A DNA stretch of 21,563 nt from Candidatus Hodarchaeota archaeon. Lineage in GTDB: Archaea; Asgardarchaeota; Heimdallarchaeia; Hodarchaeales; Hodarchaeaceae. Below, in pieces: positions 14,501 to 21,563 of the stretch; position 1 is the first letter of the stretch, and each line of letters opens with the position of its first letter. The notes under the pieces were generated by a model that saw nothing but the letters and a program-made list of their open reading frames with translations, searched no databases and was not told the DNA's origin. The position numbers and the translations under genes are program-made. The DNA lies in the NCBI GenBank assembly GCA_016840285.1, contig JAEOSR010000162.1, positions 1 to 21,563 on the forward strand. The letters run 5' to 3'.

Positions 14501-14787
14501 TATGGGGAGTAAGGATGTGCTAAAGCTTTTGATGTAAGTCTATATAATTTTATACTTAAGGGATCCTTCTCAATGCAAAATGCTCTTTGGGGACAATTAC
14601 GACAGATGACTGGATTGAGTTCATCTTCCCCTTCATAATGTCTAATCTCCTCGATGAATCCTAACTGAAGTAATTGCAATTTAATGATATCTAGTTGCCC
14701 TTCTGATAAATTCAGGCCTTTTCTTATTTGATAAAAGCAGAAATTACCCCCTTTTTGTATAACATAGGATAGTACTTCCTCTATCAA
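14500..14787 (-). CDS. FeoC-like winged-helix protein with Cys cluster
   Basis: Last gene of the feo operon, 95 residues. The first 50 residues read as a winged helix (VLSYVIQKGGNFCFYQIRKGL then SEGQLDIIKLQLLQLGFI). It is followed by CRNCPQRAFC with Cys62, Cys65 and Cys71. FeoC proteins have the same layout, a wing carrying Cys residues that may hold an iron-sulfur cluster, and control or protect FeoB. The start is TTG 14785-14787, one base after the upstream TAA, supported by GGTGA (plus-strand 14797-14801) 9 nt away. FeoC is inferred from layout and position, not from a close match. Confidence 0.65.
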   Translation of the reverse strand: MIEEVLSYVIQKGGNFCFYQIRKGLNLSEGQLDIIKLQLLQLGFIEEIRHYEGEDELNPVICRNCPQRAFCIEKDPLSIKLYRLTSKALAHPYSP

Positions 14788-14788
14788 T

Positions 14789-15232
14789 TTAGGTTCTCAC
14801 CAAGTTTTGTTCGATAGATTGAATGAATTTAAATGGAATTAGGCTTAAAAATCCAACAACTATTATTAGGGTGAAATTTTCTGTAATTCGATAGTAAACA
14901 ACAAAAAACGAAAATTCCTCCAAAAAAGCTCCAAACCCACTGTTGACAATTAAATTTAGGAAAGATAACATGCCTAATATTAGTCCCATAATGGCTGCAA
15001 CAAAAACAAACGCCGTACCAGTTCTATCTTTGCTTTTCAGTTTTATAAAACCCCTAAAATAGACTATAGCGACGAGTATCAGTAATAATGATTCAATTGG
15101 ATCCTTAACGATTATAATAAACAAGAATGAATCAAAAAACAATGAGAATAGTCCAATTATGCCAATAACAAAATAAAAAGTAGCATAAATTCCTGCAAGA
15201 TACGCAAATCTCTTAATGTTATCATCTAGCAT
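14789..15232 (-). CDS. four-helix membrane protein in the feo operon
   Basis: Hydrophobic protein of 147 residues with about four membrane segments, near 12-32, 36-58, 70-93 and 115-135, and short charged loops (KLKSKDRTG at 64-72). No family was recognised. It lies between feoB (18 nt gap) and the FeoC-like gene (1 nt gap), so it is probably part of the iron uptake system, perhaps as an accessory subunit of the FeoB complex. AGGA lies about 9 nt before the ATG. Confidence 0.8.
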   Translation of the reverse strand: MLDDNIKRFAYLAGIYATFYFVIGIIGLFSLFFDSFLFIIIVKDPIESLLLILVAIVYFRGFIKLKSKDRTGTAFVFVAAIMGLILGMLSFLNLIVNSGFGAFLEEFSFFVVYYRITENFTLIIVVGFLSLIPFKFIQSIEQNLVRT

Positions 15233-15250
15233 TTCGTTCGATCCTAAATT

Positions 15251-17248
15251 TTAATTAAAGTTTAAAGCTAATAATAAGAACCTGAAGAACAGTGCTACAA
15301 TATAAGCAACTATAATGTAACCAATTGTTAAAGCAACTGTAATTTTCCAAGATCCTGTTTCAGCTTTTATTACAGCTATTGTTGCCACACAAGGGATATA
15401 GAGTAATACAAACACCATAAATGGGAAAGCCTGACTCAAAGAGAGAGAACTAGCTAAAAATGAATCAAGAGAAGCACCTCCGAGAATACCTAAAGTTGCA
15501 ACGACAATTTCTTTTGCTATTAAGCCAAGGATTAAGGCAGTAATGAATTCCCAATTCCAGCCAAATGGTATAAACAAGGGCTGCAAAACTTTTCCTAGCG
15601 CTGCAAGGAGTGTATCCTCAATAGGTACCCCAAAAGGTATATTACTGAGAACCCAAACAAGTAATGACGCTGCTAGAATTATAGTACCAGCTTTTTTTAT
15701 GAATAATGATCCTCGATTCCACATTTCCCTTGTTGCTACAATTAACTTTGGTCTTTGAAATTCAGGCAATTCCATAATGAATACTTTCTCTTCATGAGTA
15801 AAATAAAACTTATTTAACACAAATGCGCTCAAAATAGCTATTATAATACCAAGGACATACATCGTAAGAATTGCAAACCCAGGATAATCAGGAAAAAACA
15901 CGCCAGCAAATAAAACGTATATTGGTAACCGAGCTGAACAGGACATAAAAGGAGTAATTGAAATTGTTATTAAACGATCTTCTTTTTCTCTTATTGATCG
16001 CGTGGCCATTATTGCAGGTACAGTACAACCAAATCCAAGCATTAAAGGAATAAAGGATTTCCCGTGTAAACCAACTTTCTCCATCCATTTATCTACAACA
16101 AAAGCAGCTCGTGCCAAATATCCAGAATCTTCAAGCACAGCCATTGCAAAATACAGAAGAAAAATTGTTGGGACAAAGACAAGAATAGCCCCTACTCCAT
16201 CTATCACACCAGAAATTATTGAAGCTAATAATGGATTGGGAATCACTGATGTTGCTTCTGTTGATAGAAAAGAAAAGATATTTTCCAAGACAAAAACAAA
16301 AGGTTCAGAGAGAGTGAAAGTAAATGTAAACATAATCCACAAACTTGCTAGAAAAATGGGAATACCGAGATACTTATCTGTTAAGACTTCATCTAGCATG
16401 GAGGTAATATGAGTAGCAGCTGTTCCTTTTTTAATTATAAAATCATCCACTAGATCTTCAATAAGATGATATCTCTCATTTGCTATATATACAGCTATAT
16501 CTGACACACTCATTTTGATTTTAAAGTCTTCAATCACCTCTTCTATCAACTCCCGCCAATCATCTCCATTTTTTAGACTTTCTCTGGACACTACATCGTT
16601 AACCATCCCCATAACTATTGAATCTTGCTCTAAAAGTTTTAATCCAATCCAGTTATAATCATAATTGGTTAACGAGGCAGTACCATCATTTTTTTTGATT
16701 ATCTCTGCAATTCTGTCTTCATATATTTTTATGGGACCTTTAATCGTAAATCCAACGTCTTTATCTGTTTCGGACTTTAAAATCATATTGAGAAGTTCGA
16801 CTATACCCTCGCCTTTTGTTGCGATCATAGGCACAACTGGAATATTTAATTTCTTTCTAATGTTTTCTACGTTAATTTTGAATCCTTTGGACTCAGCAAC
16901 GTCAAACATGTTTAATGCGATTACAATGGGAAGTTTTAACTCTAATAATTGAATCGTTAAAAACAAATTACGTTCTAAATTCGACGCGTCAATCACATTG
17001 ATAACTAAATCAGGTTTATCGTTAATTAAATATTCTCTTGAAACGATTTCATCTTCAGAATACGCGCTAAGGCTATAAGTTCCTGGTAAATCAATGATAT
17101 TTATCGTCTTACCAGCGAAAGTGCATTTACCTTGCTTGTGTTCAACTGTACATCCAGGAAAATTAGCTACATGTTGATGAGAACCAGTTAAATGATTGAA
17201 AATTACTGTCTTTCCAACGTTGGGATTTCCAGCTAAAGCAATCTTCAT
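15251..17248 (-). CDS. feoB: ferrous iron transport protein B
   Basis: Inner-membrane Fe(II) importer of 665 residues. The N-terminal G domain is intact: G1 GNPNVGKT at 7-14, G2 Thr34 in GCTVEH, G3 DLPG at 53-56, G4 NMFD at 113-116 and the G5 region ATKGEG at 143-148. A helical GDI-like linker follows, then the two Gate regions of the membrane domain. The first holds the Cys motif GFGCTVPAIMATRS and the second GLIAKEIVVATLGILGG. Length and layout are typical of archaeal FeoB. Its ATG overlaps the feoA stop by one base (TAATG), so translation is coupled to feoA. Confidence 0.98.
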   Translation of the reverse strand: MKIALAGNPNVGKTVIFNHLTGSHQHVANFPGCTVEHKQGKCTFAGKTINIIDLPGTYSLSAYSEDEIVSREYLINDKPDLVINVIDASNLERNLFLTIQLLELKLPIVIALNMFDVAESKGFKINVENIRKKLNIPVVPMIATKGEGIVELLNMILKSETDKDVGFTIKGPIKIYEDRIAEIIKKNDGTASLTNYDYNWIGLKLLEQDSIVMGMVNDVVSRESLKNGDDWRELIEEVIEDFKIKMSVSDIAVYIANERYHLIEDLVDDFIIKKGTAATHITSMLDEVLTDKYLGIPIFLASLWIMFTFTFTLSEPFVFVLENIFSFLSTEATSVIPNPLLASIISGVIDGVGAILVFVPTIFLLYFAMAVLEDSGYLARAAFVVDKWMEKVGLHGKSFIPLMLGFGCTVPAIMATRSIREKEDRLITISITPFMSCSARLPIYVLFAGVFFPDYPGFAILTMYVLGIIIAILSAFVLNKFYFTHEEKVFIMELPEFQRPKLIVATREMWNRGSLFIKKAGTIILAASLLVWVLSNIPFGVPIEDTLLAALGKVLQPLFIPFGWNWEFITALILGLIAKEIVVATLGILGGASLDSFLASSLSLSQAFPFMVFVLLYIPCVATIAVIKAETGSWKITVALTIGYIIVAYIVALFFRFLLLALNFN

Positions 17249-17535
17249 TAAGGAAACGGCCTATTAATTTCTGAAGTATTTTCCTGACCAATGATTATGT
17301 TTTTAGCCTTTATACACATTATTTTCATCGCAATTCCTCGTCCTATTGCTATTCTAGATCCTTTTAATTCTACAAGTACTGGTCCCGCTTTTATATTCCT
17401 TATTATCTTTATACGGCTTCCAGGATAAAATCCAAGCTCATTGACTCTTAAGATCGCTCCTCTACCTCCTCGAGTGTTAAAAATCTCTGCTTCTTCACCT
17501 TCATTTAATAGACCAAGTGGAATCACTGCAATCAC
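17248..17535 (-). CDS. feoA: ferrous iron transport protein A
   Basis: Small SH3-like cytoplasmic partner of FeoB, 95 residues. The family core is visible: IPLGLLNEGEEAEI, then LRVNELGFYPGSRIKIIRN (29-47, the LGxxPGxxxxV motif) and IAIGRGIAMKI at the end of the domain. About 20 polar residues extend beyond the domain. The start is GTG 17533-17535; a second GTG three codons later is possible. It is the first gene of the operon and lies directly behind the TATA box and palindrome at 17552-17582. Confidence 0.93.
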   Translation of the reverse strand: MIAVIPLGLLNEGEEAEIFNTRGGRGAILRVNELGFYPGSRIKIIRNIKAGPVLVELKGSRIAIGRGIAMKIMCIKAKNIIIGQENTSEINRPFP

Positions 17536-17551
17536 TGAAGTTTCTCTTCAA

Positions 17552-17582
17552 GTTCACAATTGTGAACAATCCCTTATAAAAT
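17552..17582 (-). promoter_or_regulatory. feo promoter with perfect palindromic operator
   Basis: On the minus strand, TTTATAAG (17573-17580) is a good archaeal TATA box. It is followed by GTTCACAATTGTGAAC (17552-17567), a perfect 16-bp palindrome. Start of transcription is predicted near 17551, so a protein on the palindrome would sit between box and start and block initiation, as expected for an iron-responsive repressor. The site closely matches one in the ABC exporter leader. Confidence 0.75.
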
Positions 17583-17675
17583 GTTCGATTATTGCTAATT
17601 TCCGTAAAGTGCATGAAATTTCTCTATTGAGAAAATTTTGATTTAAGTAACTCTAATGTTGGAAGTTATTGCGTT

Positions 17676-17697
17676 AAACAATAAATTTGAATTGTTT
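17676..17697 (-). terminator. hairpin after the ATC-hydrolase-like gene
   Basis: AAACAAT (17676-17682) and ATTGTTT (17691-17697) form a 7-bp stem with an 8-nt AT-rich loop, about 22 nt after the stop of the minus-strand gene. It lies upstream of the feo promoter and could separate the two units. Strength is low because all pairs but one are A-T. Confidence 0.35.
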
Positions 17698-17719
17698 TAT
17701 TACGAATCATGAAAATCTA

Positions 17720-18496
17720 CTAATATTTTTCAGCTTTTGGCTTTTTTTCAAACTTCCCCGTCCATTCTGGTAATGATTCTGGTGGCCATCCTCGCACGAC
17801 ATCTTTGTTTAATCTTATATATCGATAGTCACAACAATCTCCACCATTGGCTAGGGTTTTTGTACGTTGCACTTGCACACCTAGGGAATTCCATAATGCC
17901 CAGTCCGCTAGACAGAGATAAGGAACAAAATCTTCTAATCCTTTTGATGACCAAAATTTAAGCAAACCACATTCTTTCATGTCTAGGCCATATTGGAATG
18001 TCTCTCTATCTCCTTCAACAAACTCACAAACCCAATCCGCAGAATACTGTTGTTCTTGTGTTTTTGCTGCAGCATCTCTCCATTTCTGCATTTCTCCCTT
18101 CTTGAAATATTTTCGTCTTTGCCACCATCTTATTGGTCTTGGGAATAGAAAATACCCTTTCTCTGCCATTTCAAACATGATCTGACCAATTTTACGCGTA
18201 GGAACACCTTCTTGATGAAGTATTTGTACAATTGGAAGAAGCATAGAAGGTCGAACCAAAAATTGTGAAAAAATATTTCCTTTTCCCCCAATCCACGGCA
18301 GTTCTGGTATTAATTCCTCCAAATTTGTTAAGGATGCCTTTAACCATTTATTTATTTTCCCTTTTTCAAAATGCTTGGTTAATATCCTTTTTTGAAATAT
18401 CAGAGATAAACGAAAGAATCTCATTAATCTTTTTTTACTAGCAGAATAGCCAATTTCTTGAATCTGATTTGAAGATGAATTGTTCAAGTTAATCAT
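17720..18496 (-). CDS. L-2-amino-thiazoline-4-carboxylate hydrolase-like protein
   Basis: Protein of 258 residues resembling the ATC hydrolase family, named for the Pseudomonas enzyme that opens 2-amino-thiazoline-4-carboxylate on the way to L-cysteine. The C-terminal half carries the family features: YGLDMKECGLLKFW (169-182), then YLCLADWALWNSLGVQ (193-208), then LANGGDCCDYRYI (215-227) with Cys221-Cys222. Most archaeal members are not studied and probably act on other substrates. The N-terminal 130 residues are basic and less clear. It begins one base after the stop of the ICMT-like gene, so the two form an operon. Confidence 0.7.
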   Translation of the reverse strand: MINLNNSSSNQIQEIGYSASKKRLMRFFRLSLIFQKRILTKHFEKGKINKWLKASLTNLEELIPELPWIGGKGNIFSQFLVRPSMLLPIVQILHQEGVPTRKIGQIMFEMAEKGYFLFPRPIRWWQRRKYFKKGEMQKWRDAAAKTQEQQYSADWVCEFVEGDRETFQYGLDMKECGLLKFWSSKGLEDFVPYLCLADWALWNSLGVQVQRTKTLANGGDCCDYRYIRLNKDVVRGWPPESLPEWTGKFEKKPKAEKY

Positions 18497-18497
18497 C

Positions 18498-19322
18498 TTA
18501 TTTTTTGATAAATAGTAGTCTAAAAAATGAATTTAGATCTTTTAATTGTGGTAAGAAATGAGGTTTGTTTTTCACATATGTTTCAAATGATGATCCATAC
18601 CTACGGATTAATTCTTTATCCTCTGATTGAGCAACAAAATAATAGTTAATTGCAAATAATAATGCTAGAATGAGGGCTATTAAGTTTTGTGATAATACAA
18701 CAAACCCAAAGCACATGTAAATCCCACTAGCATAATGAGGATGCCTTATGTATTGATAAAGGCCTCCCTGTAGCTTTTTAGCCTTATCAGGATAAATAAT
18801 ATATAGAAAAAGTTCTGTATCCAAAGTAAACCCACCATTGACGGAATCACGACTCATAAGGGGATACAAAGCTAGTAAAAAAATGGCTAGAGGAAATGCC
18901 AACTGCCAGGGTATAATGGTTTGGTAAAGTAGGTTATTATTATACGAAGGATAGAACATAGGAAAAAAATTGTTGTTCTCAACCATAATAATTAAGAACC
19001 AAACTAGCATATTTGGTGGTATTGCAGGTATCAAATAATGATAGAAGAATTTTCCATAAGCCTCGGCCCCATATTTGTTTCGATAACTTTCACGTATTTT
19101 TTCTGCATTTCTTGTGATTCGAGACATTGTCCAATAAGCTAACACGTTTATAGCTATCCCAACCAGTAATGGAGCCCACCAATCAACCATATTCAGAAAA
19201 TAAACCAGAAAAAGAATTATCACTGTAGGAAAAATCATTAAAAGGATAGTTTTAACATTGGTAATCTCTGGCATATACTCTTTAAGCAAATCAATTCCAG
19301 ATTTATCTGTATTAAGTACCAA
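18498..19322 (-). CDS. ICMT/PEMT-like membrane methyltransferase
   Basis: Integral membrane protein of 274 residues, with segments near 26-43, 50-67, 97-115, 137-156 and 204-231. The C-terminal catalytic signature of the isoprenylcysteine/phospholipid methyltransferase group is intact. LYQYIRHPHYASG (188-200) supplies the SAM-binding RHP motif, and SEDKELIRRYGSSFETYVKNKPHFLPQ (233-259) supplies the conserved Glu and Tyr. Substrate unknown: a lipid, a small thiol or a prenylated molecule. The start is TTG 19320-19322 with AGG about 9 nt upstream. It is first in an operon with the ATC-hydrolase-like gene. Confidence 0.85.
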   Translation of the reverse strand: MVLNTDKSGIDLLKEYMPEITNVKTILLMIFPTVIILFLVYFLNMVDWWAPLLVGIAINVLAYWTMSRITRNAEKIRESYRNKYGAEAYGKFFYHYLIPAIPPNMLVWFLIIMVENNNFFPMFYPSYNNNLLYQTIIPWQLAFPLAIFLLALYPLMSRDSVNGGFTLDTELFLYIIYPDKAKKLQGGLYQYIRHPHYASGIYMCFGFVVLSQNLIALILALLFAINYYFVAQSEDKELIRRYGSSFETYVKNKPHFLPQLKDLNSFFRLLFIKK

Positions 19323-19340
19323 AAGAATAAACCTGCATAT

Positions 19341-19356
19341 GTTAACGTGTGTGAAC
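19341..19356. promoter_or_regulatory. weak third copy of the GTTCAC/GTGAAC palindrome
   Basis: GTTAACGTGTGTGAAC has 5 of 6 matching arm positions and the same 16-bp length as the feo site, matching it at 12 of 16. It lies 19 bp before the start of the ICMT-like gene, right after a TATA-like TTTTAAAAA on the minus strand, the same layout as at feoA. Confidence 0.4.
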
Positions 19357-19476
19357 TTTTTAAAATGATGTTAAAATACCTTCTGATTGAAAACATATAA
19401 ATGATTGTTCTGAATTAAATGAGATTGGTATAATTTTAAAGAATTTTATCAAAGAAAAGTAGGTGTTAAAGAGAGA

Positions 19477-20088
19477 ATGACATCTCTATCTATTTTCAGT
19501 GTCCTAGGATTGCTGATAGCTTCTGTGGGGTTCCTTTTATCATTTATCATTACTTTTATAGTCACTCGATTCCGACTTGGAGAAATTCCACCCCATACGC
19601 ATGATGGTACTGTAATTGTTATTGCAGTTCAATCAATTGTTTGGGTTATCCTCTGTTTTTATTGCGTATTAAACCCAGCAATCATCTTATCTTTCTATAT
19701 ATTATCATTATTAAAAAATCCATGGATTGAAATTATTGCTTTTTTATTTTGTCTATCAGGACTGCTGATTCTAATTGCTGGTTTTTTCGAAATGGGTGAT
19801 TCTTTCAGAATGGGAATCCCACCAGAAGAAAAAACACCAGGAGCTTTAATTACAACTGGGATCTTCAAATACATCCGAAATCCTGGTTTTTTAGGAGTTA
19901 ATTTAGCGGTTTTTGGCACCTTTCTTCTAGTACCAACAATTGTATTTGGAATCCTGGTAATTTTATCTTGGATCTCCTTTCATCTTCAAATAAAAAAAGA
20001 GGAGGTATACCTCCATCGAAAATACGGAGAATTTTATGATCAATATGTTCAGCAGGCTGGCCGATATTTTCCAAAACTCTTCAAATGA
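19477..20088 (+). CDS. ICMT-like membrane protein with altered SAM motif
   Basis: Membrane protein of 203 residues with segments near 8-29, 47-66, 84-104 and 140-170. It belongs to the same methyltransferase group as the divergent neighbour: GDSFRMGI (107-114), GIFKYIRNPGFLG (128-140) and KKEEVYLHRKYGEFYDQYVQQAGRYFP (173-199). The usual RHP reads RNP (134-136), so His is replaced by Asn at a SAM-binding position; activity is uncertain. AGGTG lies about 11-12 nt before the ATG. The two genes are divergent and share a 154-bp gap, which includes ACATATAAAT (near 19393) as a possible TATA box. Confidence 0.82.
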   Translation: MTSLSIFSVLGLLIASVGFLLSFIITFIVTRFRLGEIPPHTHDGTVIVIAVQSIVWVILCFYCVLNPAIILSFYILSLLKNPWIEIIAFLFCLSGLLILIAGFFEMGDSFRMGIPPEEKTPGALITTGIFKYIRNPGFLGVNLAVFGTFLLVPTIVFGILVILSWISFHLQIKKEEVYLHRKYGEFYDQYVQQAGRYFPKLFK

Positions 20089-20286
20089 TCTTGTTGTTAA
20101 TTAAACATCATTTCTGATTTATAAAATTAGTTTTTATCATTTAGTACCAGAATGGAATTAGTAATTTGTTTTTAAAAGAAATTGAATAATTAAAGGAAAG
20201 ATAACTTTTTCTTGTAGGACTGAATTGTAGAAAACTTAAGAAAAGTTCATTGGATTTTTAAGAAAAATCTCATAGGAGACTTTATA

Positions 20287-21324
20287 ATGTTTCATCATGA
20301 AAAATGTACCCTTTGTGGGGAGTGTCTTATACAGTGCCCTTATTTAGCTTATCCTGAGGAACAAGCTAAGGAAGAATTCAAGAAATTGATAGATGGTAAA
20401 CCAACACCAGTTACTGTAGAGTGTATTACCTGTGCTGCATGTAATATGTTCTGCCCTGAGGGAGCAAATCCCTTTGATCTGATAAATAAAAGACAAGAAG
20501 AAACAGGAGATTTTCAGGCCACAGATCAAGCATTAGAAATGTTTAATATGGCGTCATTGATGCCTTCTGAGGTAATTAAGGGTGACCCAGACAAACCAAC
20601 CATCAATCTTTGTACAATGTCTGATTTTCTTCCAGGGGTCATTGAAGGCCAACTTTTTGAGGGACTGACTCTTCTCAAGGGTGGTGACTATTTCTGCTAT
20701 TTTGGCTGGATTCATCTCGGAAAACCTGGAATAGTTAAGGAAAATGCTCAGAAATTCGTGGATAATCTCACAAAAACAGATGCTGAGGAGATAATTTGTT
20801 TTCATGACGATTGCTATGCGATGTTAACCAATAAAGTAAGAGAATTAGAAATTTCAATTCAATTTAAACCAATTCACATTATTGAGTATCTCCGAGACTT
20901 CGTTAAAAACCACAACGATCAAATAAAGAAATTAAACATGAAGATCGCTTATCAACAGCCGTGCGCTTCAAGATTTACTTTTGAAAAGGATAAAATCCTT
21001 GATGAGCTTTTCGAGCTCATAGGTGTTGAGAGAATGGATAGGAAATATGACCGTATGGGTGCTCTTTGCTGTACATCCTCAATGAGCGCGATGAAAAACC
21101 TCACGCGAGATTATATCGTTGAATGGCGAATGAAGAACATTTTGGATGCAAAAGAAGCTGGAGCTAAAGCAATGGTGTTTTTATGCCCACTATGTGTTCT
21201 TCCTTTAAGAAGTAAAGCAAAAGCGCAAGGAATGGAGCCTTACATCCTGAGTAATCTCGTACGTCTTGCTTTGGGAGAAAAACTCACACACGGAGGAGCA
21301 GGTAAAATCTATAATGAAATATAG
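20287..21324 (+). CDS. ferredoxin-CCG domain iron-sulfur protein (HdrB/HdrD-like)
   Basis: Soluble redox protein of 345 residues. Two [4Fe-4S] motifs open it: CTLCGECLIQCP (Cys7, 10, 13, 17) and CITCAACNMFCPEGANP (Cys46, 49, 52, 56). A CCG domain of the heterodisulfide reductase type forms the C-terminal half: Cys226 in QQPCASR, Cys261-Cys262 in GALCCTSS, and Cys300-x2-Cys303 in CPLC. The spacing fits C-x34-CC-x37-CxxC, though the CCG itself reads CCT. An earlier CCG-like region (HDDC at 173-176) is degenerate. Related proteins reduce disulfides or pass electrons with HdrA or GlpC-like partners; none is present here. TAGGAGAC lies about 8 nt before the ATG. Confidence 0.88.
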   Translation: MFHHEKCTLCGECLIQCPYLAYPEEQAKEEFKKLIDGKPTPVTVECITCAACNMFCPEGANPFDLINKRQEETGDFQATDQALEMFNMASLMPSEVIKGDPDKPTINLCTMSDFLPGVIEGQLFEGLTLLKGGDYFCYFGWIHLGKPGIVKENAQKFVDNLTKTDAEEIICFHDDCYAMLTNKVRELEISIQFKPIHIIEYLRDFVKNHNDQIKKLNMKIAYQQPCASRFTFEKDKILDELFELIGVERMDRKYDRMGALCCTSSMSAMKNLTRDYIVEWRMKNILDAKEAGAKAMVFLCPLCVLPLRSKAKAQGMEPYILSNLVRLALGEKLTHGGAGKIYNEI

Positions 21325-21347
21325 TTTTATTTTTTATCTGCTTTTTG
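21325..21347 (+). terminator. T-rich tract after the iron-sulfur protein gene
   Basis: A run of T broken by few other bases (GTTTTATTTTTTATCTGCTTTTT) begins directly after the stop codon. Oligo-T tracts are enough for termination by archaeal RNA polymerase, so this probably ends the transcript. Confidence 0.4.
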
Positions 21348-21444
21348 AATGCTAATGTGATGAATATTAAGAAGAAGAAACGAAAGATGTCACTGAATTA
21401 CATTTTATAAAGAAGCTTTCCAATTATCAAACAAACATGGAAGT

Positions 21445-21462
21445 GAAGTGATACATCACTTC
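21445..21462. repeat. perfect 18-bp inverted repeat GAAGTGAT-AC-ATCACTTC
   Basis: Two 8-bp arms with a 2-bp centre (7-bp stem with a 4-nt loop if transcribed). It lies 8 nt after the stop of the possible minus-strand microprotein, so it may be that gene's terminator hairpin, or an operator for something beyond the window. Confidence 0.5.
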
Positions 21463-21469
21463 TAAACTC

Positions 21470-21523
21470 CTACTTGCAGCAAGAGCCCCCTACCGCATCT
21501 TTAACCTTTTTTTTGAAAGTCAA
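21470..21523 (-). CDS. possible 17-residue Cys-Cys microprotein
   Basis: A short frame on the minus strand opens at TTG 21521-21523 and ends TAG, coding MTFKKKVKDAVGGSCCK. The segment is G+C-rich compared with its surroundings. The amphipathic basic start and GGSCC ending look protein-like, for example a metal- or thiol-binding tail. There is no ribosome site; an AT-rich ATAAAATA (21546-21553) about 25 nt upstream would suit a leaderless transcript. An in-frame TAG lies 5 codons before the TTG, so it is not simply the end of a larger intact gene. It may be chance or a gene remnant. Confidence 0.3.
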   Translation of the reverse strand: MTFKKKVKDAVGGSCCK

Positions 21524-21563
21524 AGTTCTATTACGCTAGTTTGATTATTTTATCGCACAAAAA

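Noticed and set aside
15543..16412. Open frames on the plus strand opposite feoB (15543-15758 and 16002-16412)
   Set aside because: They are antisense to a strongly conserved gene, lack ribosome sites and have no recognisable protein features.
1..21563. tRNA, rRNA, CRISPR array, insertion sequence
   Set aside because: No T-arm-like GTTCNANNC with a matching acceptor stem, no regular spaced repeats and no transposase-like reading frame were seen on reading both strands.

Overview
The window is an AT-rich stretch (clearly below 40% G+C by eye) that reads as archaeal chromosome. The reasons are a TrmB-type regulator, promoters with TTTATATA/TTTATAAG boxes rather than -35/-10 pairs, GGTGA and GGAGGT ribosome sites in front of ATG, GTG and TTG starts, two TIGR04076-type proteins, an archaeal-style heterodisulfide-reductase-like protein, and a B-box zinc finger membrane protein. 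The mix of families and the base composition fit an Asgard archaeon (Loki- or Heimdall-like), but that placement is inference. No rRNA, tRNA, CRISPR array or insertion sequence was seen.

Layout. Positions 1-3300 hold single genes: a gamma-glutamylcyclotransferase-like protein, a GNAT acetyltransferase (minus), a GT8-like protein paired with a flavin reductase-like protein, and the broken remains of a SAM methyltransferase. Positions 3271-7501 hold a Nudix hydrolase converging on a long TrmB-like regulator. The regulator is divergent from a two-gene ABC exporter, and the shared promoter carries two copies of TTGTC-N8-GACAA on either side of one central TATA box. Positions 7513-9994 hold a small minus-strand operon (NTF2-like plus TIGR04076) facing away from a metallo-beta-lactamase-fold gene joined to a second TIGR04076 gene.

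Positions 10134-12534 are a plus-strand run: an alkyltransferase-like DNA-repair protein, a protein with two AbrB-like halves, an AbrB protein with a helical repeat tail, an N-terminally truncated PfkB kinase, and a B-box membrane protein. A long-chain acyl-CoA synthetase follows. Positions 14500-17535 are a minus-strand ferrous iron uptake operon, feoA-feoB-membrane protein-feoC-like. Positions 17720-20088 hold an ATC-hydrolase-like protein with an ICMT-like membrane methyltransferase, divergent from a second ICMT-like protein. Last comes a ferredoxin-CCG (HdrB/D-like) iron-sulfur protein and a possible Cys-Cys microprotein.

The most notable signals are regulatory. One is the double operator around a shared TATA box at 5431-5475. 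The other is a near-identical palindrome (GTTCACAA-W-TGTGAA) in both the feo promoter and the ABC exporter leader, with a weaker copy before the ICMT-like gene, which suggests a small regulon.
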